Assembly (NCBI GenBank): GCA_023486985.1 | Contig: JAMDEM010000102.1 | Span: 1-6,297 of the forward strand | Direction: 5' to 3' | Length of the DNA stretch: 6,297 nucleotides | Source of the DNA: Bacillota bacterium | Lineage (GTDB): Bacteria > Vulcanimicrobiota > JAMDEM01 | Part shown: one piece after another, positions 1 to 5,118 of the stretch | Layout of the letters: the number at the start of each line of letters is the position of its first letter | How positions within the stretch are numbered: the first letter of the stretch is position 1 | Made by a program: the position numbers and the translations under genes | The notes under the pieces: model-generated | Databases searched by the model: none | Seen by the model: only the letters and a program-made list of their open reading frames with translations | What the model was told of the DNA's origin: nothing

Positions 1-21
1 ACAATTTTATTTATCGAAAGG
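1..21. repeat. Inverted repeat arm at window edge (partner 324-344)
   Basis: These 21 bases are the exact reverse complement of positions 324-344. The match stops at base 22, where the partner base at 323 would require A but T is present. It begins at the first base of the window, so it may be longer. It cuts the radical SAM reading frame and supplies its stop codon. Two readings are possible: a fold-back chimera or assembly edge, or a real inverted repeat able to support inversion. I favour the first, because the copied sequence is simply the leader (-10 box to ribosome binding site) of the adjacent gene. Confidence 0.95.
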
Positions 22-316
22 TAGTAAAGCCCAGACTTACAACTTTTTTTGCAAGTTCCGGGTCGGCAAAAGCTCTTCCATTGGATTGTAACAGGATATT
101 ATTATAACCTGCTGTTGTTGCAGTTGAAATTATCTGCAAAAAATCCGGACGAATCGTCGGTTCTCCGCCTGTTATGCAAAGAACTCCGCCCTCGGCACCA
201 TGTTCCTTTAAAAGTTTCAAGACTTGTTCCGTGGAAAAATCCGAAGTGCGGGAAGCTGCTGAGCAAAAAATGCAGTTGTTGTTACAGGCTGTTCCAACTT
301 CAAGATCAAAACCCAT
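11..316 (-). CDS. Radical SAM enzyme, N-terminal fragment (broken or truncated)
   Basis: This is the N-terminal part of a radical SAM enzyme, the family that cleaves S-adenosylmethionine at a [4Fe-4S] cluster to start radical chemistry; it would act in the cytoplasm. The cluster motif is visible near the start as CNNNCIFC (CxxxCxxC), and about 35 residues later comes CITGGEPTIRPDF, the GGE motif that contacts SAM. I place the start at the ATG at 314-316 (MGFDLEVG...), because AAAGGAG lies 5 nt upstream; an in-frame ATG at 347-349 lies upstream of this site and within the promoter. Only about 101 residues are readable before a stop at 11-13, whereas family members usually exceed 250 residues. 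The last residues, GFTTFR, end inside a 21-bp inverted copy of the gene's own leader, so the stop is probably a joining artefact rather than the natural end. The substrate cannot be inferred. The family is certain; the specific function is unknown. Confidence 0.85.
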   Translation of the reverse strand: MGFDLEVGTACNNNCIFCSAASRTSDFSTEQVLKLLKEHGAEGGVLCITGGEPTIRPDFLQIISTATTAGYNNILLQSNGRAFADPELAKKVVSLGFTTFR

Positions 317-321
317 AGAAA

Positions 322-328
322 CTCCTTT
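322..328 (-). promoter_or_regulatory. Ribosome binding site of the radical SAM gene
   Basis: AAAGGAG on the minus strand lies 5 nt before the ATG at 316-314. It decides the start: the upstream in-frame ATG (349-347) lies ahead of the predicted -10 box and would not be transcribed from this promoter. Confidence 0.8.
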
Positions 329-344
329 CGATAAATAAAATTGT
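324..344. repeat. Inverted repeat arm in the radical SAM leader (partner 1-21)
   Basis: This is the natural-looking copy of the 21-bp repeat. On the minus strand it runs from within the -10 box through the untranslated leader into the AAAGG of the ribosome binding site, so here it has an obvious gene-expression context that the copy at 1-21 lacks. Confidence 0.95.
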
Positions 345-369
345 ATCATAATGTAAAGAACATTTTCAA
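340..369 (-). promoter_or_regulatory. Predicted sigma-70-type promoter of the radical SAM gene
   Basis: On the minus strand, TTGAAA (positions 369-364, 5 of 6 to TTGACA) is followed after 18 bp by TACAAT (345-340, 5 of 6 to TATAAT). The TACAAT is preceded by TGA, which makes an extended -10 (TGnTACAAT). Transcription would start near 333, giving a leader of under 20 nt. A short inverted repeat, ACATT-TTC-AATGT (360-372), covers the -35 region and could be an operator, but at 5 bp per arm it may be chance. Confidence 0.6.
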
Positions 370-373
370 TGTG

Positions 374-403
374 TTGTCAAGATAAAAGGAACTTGCATTT
401 TAT
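374..403 (+). promoter_or_regulatory. Weak promoter candidate for the A2M gene
   Basis: TTGTCA (374-379, 5 of 6 to TTGACA) is followed after 18 bp by TTTTAT (398-403, only 4 of 6 to TATAAT). It would give a leader of about 60 nt. Its -35 box lies 4 bp from the -35 box of the divergent radical SAM promoter, so the two would be back to back. The -10 match is poor, and other AT-rich hexamers between 398 and 440 are nearly as good. Confidence 0.25.
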
Positions 404-456
404 CTGCGGAAATAAAAGTTTAAAAGATGCGACATATACCTCGAAAACAAATTTTT

Positions 457-461
457 GGAGG
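457..461 (+). promoter_or_regulatory. Ribosome binding site of the A2M gene
   Basis: GGAGG lies 7 nt before the ATG at 469-471. It settles the start in favour of MKRLWIILLL, which begins a proper signal peptide, over the in-frame ATG at 427, which would add 14 charged residues in front of the signal peptide and has no such site. Confidence 0.85.
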
Positions 462-468
462 TGCAGCA

Positions 469-3400
469 ATGAAGAGACTATGGATTATCCTGCTTCTTGC
501 AGTTTTTACTTTAAGCGTTTCAGTTTATGCATCGCAGTACCGCCCCAAGGGCGAATCAAATTACGAAATCCAGATTCTTGGAGCAAATCAATATCTTGCC
601 GGAAGCCCCGTATCTTTAAGAGTTGTAACATTTATTCCAGGGCAGAATACGCCGGTGTCTTCCATTCCAGTTGCCGTAAGACTTATCTCGCCTGATGCAC
701 AAAAGATTTATCAGGGCGGGGGCGCGACTGACCGGTACGGCTCTTTTGAAGTTAAGTTTCAAATGCCGGAAGAAATGGAAGGGAAAGCAGACCTGATGAT
801 TTCAGTGGGTCAGGGCGGGAAAATTCAGGAATTTAAATCATCAATAGAGATAAAAAAGGAAGCAAAAATTTATCTTACCACCGACAAGCCCCTTTATCAG
901 CCCGGACAGACTATCCACATCAGAAGCCTTGCGTTAAGAATTCCAACCCTGAAGCCCGAGGCTGGAAAGGAAGTTCTTTTTGAAATTGAGGATGCAAAGG
1001 GAAATAAAGTTTTTAAGAAAAAGATTGCAAGTTCAAAGTTCGGAATTGCTTTTACCGATTTCGTTCTGGCAGACGAAGTCAATATGGGCGTTTACCATTT
1101 AAGAGCCGTAGTTGGCAAAGCTGTGGCGGAGAAAGCCTTTGAAGTAAAGAAGTATGTTCTGCCAAAGTTTAAGCTGGACATTAAAACCGGCAAAAATTTT
1201 TATTCCCCCGGCGAGCATATTACCGGAAGAATTAATACCGCTTATTTCTTTGGAAAGCCTGTAAACGGCGGCAAAATAACTATAAGCCTTTATACTTTTG
1301 ATGTTGAGTATAAAAAGGCAGGAGAAATAATCGGCACAACCGATAAAGAAGGAAACTATTCATTTGACGTGCCTCTTCCTTCCTATTTCATAGGACAACC
1401 CGTAGAAAAAGGTTCAGCCCGGGTACGCCTTGATTTTGAGATTACCGATAAAGCAGAGCATACGGAAAAGAAAACCATAACTTTGCCCGTGGTTAAAGAT
1501 GTAATAAATGTTGAGCTTTACCCTGAAAGCGGACAGTTGAAACCTGATCTTGAAAACACGGTTTATCTTCTCACCACATACCCCGACGGCACTCCGGCGG
1601 AAGCTTCCCTTGAGCTGACAGTGGAAGCGCAGAAATTAAATATCGAGACTGATAAGATGGGCTGGGCAAGTTTTACGGTTAAGCCCAGGAAGGGCGGCAA
1701 TATCACCGTTTCAATGAACATTGAAGATAAAAAAGGAAACAAAGTTTCAAAAAGCCTTTCTCTTTCATCAGCATGGACAGAGGAAAACATAATTTTAAGA
1801 GCTGACCGGGCTGTTTACAAGGTTGGGGGCACCATGAATCTCCAGGTTCTCTCCACTCATCCATCCGGCAATGTATATGTGGATGTTATACGCAACCAGC
1901 AGGTTCTTCTTACCAAAACCATCGAGATAAAGGGCGGACAGGGAAACCTTTCCCTCGATATAACTCCTGATATGGCAGGCATGATTGCCGTTAATGCTTA
2001 CAGGATTCTTCCAACTTCTGATATTGTCAGGGATACAAAAAATATTTATGTAAATTCCGCCAGTGACCTTGTAATTAAGATAACTTCAGACAAAGAGCAG
2101 TACCTGCCTGCAACGGATGCCGCTATTTCTTTCCTTGTAAAAGACAGCAAAGGCAATCCTGTTTATACGGCTTTAGGGGTGGACATAGTTGATGAAGCGG
2201 TTTTTGCCCTGGGCGATATGAAGCCGGGCATTGAGAAGGTGTATTTTCTTCTTGAGAAAGAGCTTATGGAACCAAAGTATGAAATTCACGGTTTTGATAT
2301 ATCAGAGGCAGTGCTTGAAAAAGACGAGCTTTTAAAAGAAAAGGAAGATGTAACAAAAGTTCTTTTTACAAAAATTGAGGAGCCTCAATATCTTACGCTT
2401 AACATAAATACTTATACAGATAAGTTAAATAAGATTATGCAGGACATGCAGAAAATATATAATGAAATGTATCAGTTTAATTACAAGCATAAAAGGTATC
2501 CTAACCCGGATGAACTCGACAGGCTTGTAAGTGAAAATTTTTTAAAGAAAGCAGACATAATAGACCCGTGGGGAAGAAAGTATGTTTTAGTTAAGCGCGA
2601 GGGAGGAGGAATCCCGGAGATAATATCTCTCGGACCTGACGGCAAGCTTTCTTCCGATGATATAACTGAAAAAGTTTTAAGTCAGTTTTATCAGTACAGG
2701 GGAGGGATGGGAGGCATGGCTGACGGGATGGTGCTTCGTGAAGGAAAAGTAATGGCTATGCCTGCTCCAATTGCAGCGCCAGAAATGCCGGCTGGAGTAG
2801 TAGCAAAAAATGAAGCAGGCGGAGCAAAAGAACAGGTAAGGATAAGGGAATATTTTCCCGAGACCCTTTACACCAACCCGCAGATTATTACTGATTCATC
2901 AGGCAGGGCTTCAATCAATGTGAAAGTGGCTGATTCCATCACCACCTGGAGGCTTACGGCATTTGGTTCATCCCTTAACGGCCAGATGGGGAATCAAATT
3001 TTTGGAATAAAAGTTTTCCAGGACTTTTTCATTGACATTGATTTTCCAGTTGCCCTGACCCAGAATGATGAAATTTCTATACCCATAGCAATTTATAACT
3101 ACCTGCCCCAGAAGCAGCAGATAAAGCTCAAATTGCAGAAAGAATCATGGTTTGAACTCCTGGATAAAGATGAAAAGGTAAGGGAGCTTGCAAAGGACCA
3201 GGTTTCAGTTGAGTACTTCAGGATAAAAGTAAAGAAGATAGGATTCCACCAGTTAACTGTTTTTGCCTATGGCTCGAAGATGAATGATGCCATAAAGCGC
3301 CAGATTGAAATACTCCCTGACGGCAAGGAGTTTGCCGTTACAAAGTCAGGCAAGCTTGACGGAAAAATTTCAACCGTGATAGAGATACCTAAAGAAGCCC

Positions 3401-4929
3401 TTAAAGATGCCAGCAGGATATTTGTGACTATCTACCCCGGAATTCTTTCCCAGGTGGTTGAAGGGCTGGATAAGGTATTCATGATGCCGTACGGATGTTT
3501 TGAGCAGACTTCTTCCACTACCTATCCCAATGTGCTGGTGCTGAATTATTTAAAGAAAGTTAACAAGATAACACCCGAAATCCAGATGAAGGCAGAAGGT
3601 TATATCAATACAGGCTACCAGCGGCTTCTAAGCTTTGAAGTAAAGGGCGGGGGCTTTTCATGGTTCGGCGATGCCCCGGCAAACAAGATACTTACCGCCT
3701 TTGGAATAATGGAATTCAGGGACATGGCCAAGGTTCATGAAGTTGATGAAAATGTTATATCAAGAACTCAGGACTGGCTTGTTTCACAGCAGTTAAAAGA
3801 CGGTTCATGGAAGCCCGATGAAAGTTATCTTCATGCTGAAAGCTGGAGCAAAATTCAAAACAGCAATCTTCCCGTAACTGCATATATTGTGTGGGCTCTG
3901 GTTGAGTCAGGAGAAAAAGGAAGCGCAGTAAAGAAAGGCATTGAATATTTAAAAAACAATTGGGGAAGCACAAATGACCCTTATATTCTTGCCCTTTCTG
4001 CCAATGCTTTTGTTTCTTACGATAAAGCAGACCCTGTTACAGGCGATATCCTGCATAAGCTTGCTTCCCTGAGAAAAGAAGAAAATGGAAGCATGTGGTG
4101 GGAAACCGGGATGGAAACGGGAACTTTTTCCAGGGGCAATGTGGCAAATCTTGAGACTACGGCACTGGCGGCACTTGCTTTCCTTAAAGCAGACGGCTAC
4201 CAGAATATTGCCACCGGCGCCCTGAATTACCTGGTAAAGAGCAAAGACCCAAACGGAACATGGTATTCAACGCAGGCAACAATTCTTGCCATGAAAGCCC
4301 TTATTCTTGCCCAGGAAAAAGCCAGCGAAAAAGCCAATGCAACCGTGACGGTATCTGTGAACGGCGGGAAAAAGATGACGGTAAAGATTACGCCGGATGA
4401 TTATGATATTTTCAGACAGCTTGATTTTAAAAACAATACGGTTGAGGGCAAGAACACTATAGAGATTGAGTTCCAGGGCGAGGGTAACTGCTATTACCAG
4501 GTTGTGGGCAGGTATTATATGCCGTGGAAAGAGCTTGCAAAGAAAGAGCCTTTGAATATAAAGGTGGATTATGACAGGACTTCCCTTGAGCAGAATGACA
4601 TGCTAACCTGCAAGGTGAAAGTCAGCAATAATACAGGAAGGAATGCCAATATGGTAATTATTGACCTTGGCGTGCCTCCTGGATTTGAAGTGCAGACCTC
4701 CGACCTGGATGATATTGTAAAAAAGCAGATAATTAAGAAATACACCATGACTTCAAGGCAGATTATAATTTATCTTGACAACATACCTGCTCAGAAGTCA
4801 ATCGAACTTTCCTATAAATTAAGGGCTAAATTCCCTGTAAAGGCAAAGACACCGAAATCAAGAACCTACCAGTACTATAATCCTGATGTGGGTTCCGAGG
4901 CTCAGCCTGTTACACTGGAGATAAAGTAA
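469..4929 (+). CDS. Secreted alpha-2-macroglobulin with thioester and GspG-like insert
   Basis: This is an A2M family protease trap: cleavage of the bait collapses the protein around a protease, and the exposed thioester can bond to it covalently. The 1486 residues start with a Sec signal peptide (about 1-21, VYA before SQ) without a lipobox Cys, so the protein is soluble rather than a lipoprotein like E. coli YfhM. Approximate order: MG1 28-130; MG2 132-228 (LTTDKPLYQPGQ); MG3 229-340 (KYVLPKF, YFFGKPVNGG); MG4 345-438; MG5 440-530; MG6 from 533 (GVDIVDEAVFAL 570-581); GspG-like insert 645-735; bait 745-790; YFPET 795-799; MG7; thioester domain 985-1284 with PYGCFEQ (Cys1010, Gln1013); second CUB part; receptor-binding-type MG8 1361-1486 (IDLGVPPGF, IIIYLDNI). 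Mature Cys are only 1010, 1341 and 1381. The length is close to animal A2M (about 1470) and short for a bacterial one. No pbpC neighbour is visible. Confidence 0.95.
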   Translation: MKRLWIILLLAVFTLSVSVYASQYRPKGESNYEIQILGANQYLAGSPVSLRVVTFIPGQNTPVSSIPVAVRLISPDAQKIYQGGGATDRYGSFEVKFQMPEEMEGKADLMISVGQGGKIQEFKSSIEIKKEAKIYLTTDKPLYQPGQTIHIRSLALRIPTLKPEAGKEVLFEIEDAKGNKVFKKKIASSKFGIAFTDFVLADEVNMGVYHLRAVVGKAVAEKAFEVKKYVLPKFKLDIKTGKNFYSPGEHITGRINTAYFFGKPVNGGKITISLYTFDVEYKKAGEIIGTTDKEGNYSFDVPLPSYFIGQPVEKGSARVRLDFEITDKAEHTEKKTITLPVVKDVINVELYPESGQLKPDLENTVYLLTTYPDGTPAEASLELTVEAQKLNIETDKMGWASFTVKPRKGGNITVSMNIEDKKGNKVSKSLSLSSAWTEENIILRADRAVYKVGGTMNLQVLSTHPSGNVYVDVIRNQQVLLTKTIEIKGGQGNLSLDITPDMAGMIAVNAYRILPTSDIVRDTKNIYVNSASDLVIKITSDKEQYLPATDAAISFLVKDSKGNPVYTALGVDIVDEAVFALGDMKPGIEKVYFLLEKELMEPKYEIHGFDISEAVLEKDELLKEKEDVTKVLFTKIEEPQYLTLNINTYTDKLNKIMQDMQKIYNEMYQFNYKHKRYPNPDELDRLVSENFLKKADIIDPWGRKYVLVKREGGGIPEIISLGPDGKLSSDDITEKVLSQFYQYRGGMGGMADGMVLREGKVMAMPAPIAAPEMPAGVVAKNEAGGAKEQVRIREYFPETLYTNPQIITDSSGRASINVKVADSITTWRLTAFGSSLNGQMGNQIFGIKVFQDFFIDIDFPVALTQNDEISIPIAIYNYLPQKQQIKLKLQKESWFELLDKDEKVRELAKDQVSVEYFRIKVKKIGFHQLTVFAYGSKMNDAIKRQIEILPDGKEFAVTKSGKLDGKISTVIEIPKEALKDASRIFVTIYPGILSQVVEGLDKVFMMPYGCFEQTSSTTYPNVLVLNYLKKVNKITPEIQMKAEGYINTGYQRLLSFEVKGGGFSWFGDAPANKILTAFGIMEFRDMAKVHEVDENVISRTQDWLVSQQLKDGSWKPDESYLHAESWSKIQNSNLPVTAYIVWALVESGEKGSAVKKGIEYLKNNWGSTNDPYILALSANAFVSYDKADPVTGDILHKLASLRKEENGSMWWETGMETGTFSRGNVANLETTALAALAFLKADGYQNIATGALNYLVKSKDPNGTWYSTQATILAMKALILAQEKASEKANATVTVSVNGGKKMTVKITPDDYDIFRQLDFKNNTVEGKNTIEIEFQGEGNCYYQVVGRYYMPWKELAKKEPLNIKVDYDRTSLEQNDMLTCKVKVSNNTGRNANMVIIDLGVPPGFEVQTSDLDDIVKKQIIKKYTMTSRQIIIYLDNIPAQKSIELSYKLRAKFPVKAKTPKSRTYQYYNPDVGSEAQPVTLEIK
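2401..2673 (+). other. Domain: GspG-like pseudopilin insert in A2M
   Basis: Residues 645-735 of the A2M do not look like a macroglobulin domain. They read like the part of the major pseudopilin GspG that follows its membrane helix. There is an amphipathic helix (LNKIMQDMQKIYNEMYQF), then KRYPNPDELDRLV (GspG: RYPTTEQGL..LV), FLKKADIIDPWGRKYVL (GspG: DPWGxxY, here 699-702) and IISLGPDGKLSSDDI (GspG: SLGADGK...DDI). Asp724, Asp730 and Asp731 fall where GspG places calcium ligands. The prepilin leader and transmembrane helix are absent, so it cannot enter a pseudopilus in the usual way. The resemblance is read by eye; a profile search with Pfam T2SSG (PF08334) would be decisive. Confidence 0.75.
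2701..2838 (+). other. Region: predicted bait region of the A2M
   Basis: Residues 745-790 are low in complexity, rich in Gly, Ala, Pro and Met, and free of aromatic residues. They sit directly before REYFPET, the point where the bait ends in animal A2Ms (VRKYFPETW). Six Met occur in residues 747-773 (GGMGGMADGM, KVMAMP, EMPA). Small residues would suit elastase-like proteases, and Arg757, Lys760, Lys780 and Lys787 would suit trypsin-like ones. The position is firm; the cleavage preferences are inferred. Confidence 0.7.
3421..4320 (+). other. Domain: thioester domain of the A2M, intact active site
   Basis: Residues 985-1284 form the alpha/alpha-toroid thioester domain. PYGCFEQTSS (3487-3516) gives Cys1010 and Gln1013, which form the internal thioester in this family. 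Helical repeats follow, such as DWLVSQQLKDGSW, LPVTAYIVWALVESG, NLETTALAALAFLKADGY and YSTQATILAMKALI. In YLHAES, His1122 and Glu1124 lie 112 and 114 residues after the Cys. In complement C3 a His in a HQE motif about 116 residues after the Cys catalyses transfer to hydroxyl groups. The match is by eye and spacing. Confidence 0.85.
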
Positions 4930-4933
4930 TCTG

Positions 4934-5020
4934 ATACCCCCGTCACCTCAATCCTTTCCTTGAGGGGAGGATAAAAAGAAAACCCTCTCCCCTCCGGGAG
5001 AGGGAAAGGGTGAGGGGGAT
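4934..5020. repeat. Pair of inverted, related GC-rich palindromic repeats
   Basis: Two diverged copies of one element face each other. Copy 1 (plus, 4934-4972) and copy 2 (minus, 5020-4983) share, in order, AT, CCCCC, TCACC, a 14-base variable stretch, and GAGGGGAG. Each contains its own hairpin: CCTCAA/TTGAGG (4946-4951 with 4960-4965, loop 8) and CCCTCTCCC/GGGAGAGGG (4983-4991 with 4996-5004, loop 4). The outer ends also pair, so the block can fold as a cruciform or branched stem. CCCTCTCCC...GGGTGAGGGG repeats occur in many bacterial genomes, so this is probably a small mobile repeat rather than something unique to this locus. Confidence 0.75.
4983..5004. terminator. Strong hairpin after the A2M gene, possible terminator
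   Basis: A 9-bp perfect stem, CCCTCTCCC with GGGAGAGGG, closes on a 4-base loop, 54 bases past the A2M stop codon. The T-rich stretch (5020-5032) starts about 16 bases after the stem instead of directly after it, so this is not a textbook intrinsic terminator. With the outer GGGTGAGGGGGAT arm paired to 4934-4947, the T tract would directly follow the larger stem, which makes termination more plausible. Confidence 0.45.
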
Positions 5021-5060
5021 TTCTTTCTTTTTAAAAGGTAAATTCATAGCATATGTAGAA

Positions 5061-5089
5061 TTGGAAAAAAGTTTATGGCATAATATGCT
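5061..5089 (+). promoter_or_regulatory. Weak promoter candidate for the TPR-GAF gene
   Basis: TTGGAA (5061-5066) and TATGCT (5084-5089) are separated by 17 bp and match the sigma-70 consensus at 4 of 6 positions each. The location, about 30 bp before the start codon and after the hairpin block, would let the gene be transcribed on its own. CATAAT (5079-5084) is a better -10 by itself but lacks a -35 at the right distance. Confidence 0.3.
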
Positions 5090-5105
5090 GCAGCTCATGT
5101 TATAT

Positions 5106-5109
5106 GGAG
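5106..5109 (+). promoter_or_regulatory. Ribosome binding site of the TPR-GAF gene
   Basis: GGAG lies 9 nt before the ATG at 5119. An in-frame ATG at 5104 overlaps this same GGAG; using it would add MEFDL in front of the signal peptide and leave no binding site, so 5119 is preferred. Confidence 0.65.
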
Positions 5110-5118
5110 TTTGATTTA

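Noticed and set aside
49..318. Plus-strand open frame of 89 codons opposite the radical SAM gene
   Set aside because: It is the antisense of a well-supported gene, has no ribosome binding site, and its Cys/Leu/Arg-rich product resembles no family I know.
427..468. Upstream in-frame ATG at 427 as the A2M start
   Set aside because: It would add 14 residues including MRHIPRKQ before the signal peptide and would place GGAGG inside the coding sequence.
369..695. Plus-strand open frame of 108 codons overlapping the A2M start
   Set aside because: It lies out of frame over the A2M signal peptide and MG1 with no binding site; the A2M frame has a clear GGAGG, signal peptide and domains.
897..1790. 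Two minus-strand open frames (897-1082 and 1563-1790) inside the A2M gene
   Set aside because: Both are antisense shadows of MG-domain coding sequence, without binding sites or recognisable motifs.
2401..2673. The GspG-like segment as an assembly chimera joining two genes
   Set aside because: The reading frame stays open through both edges, codon use does not change, and bait, YFPET and thioester domain follow in normal A2M order.
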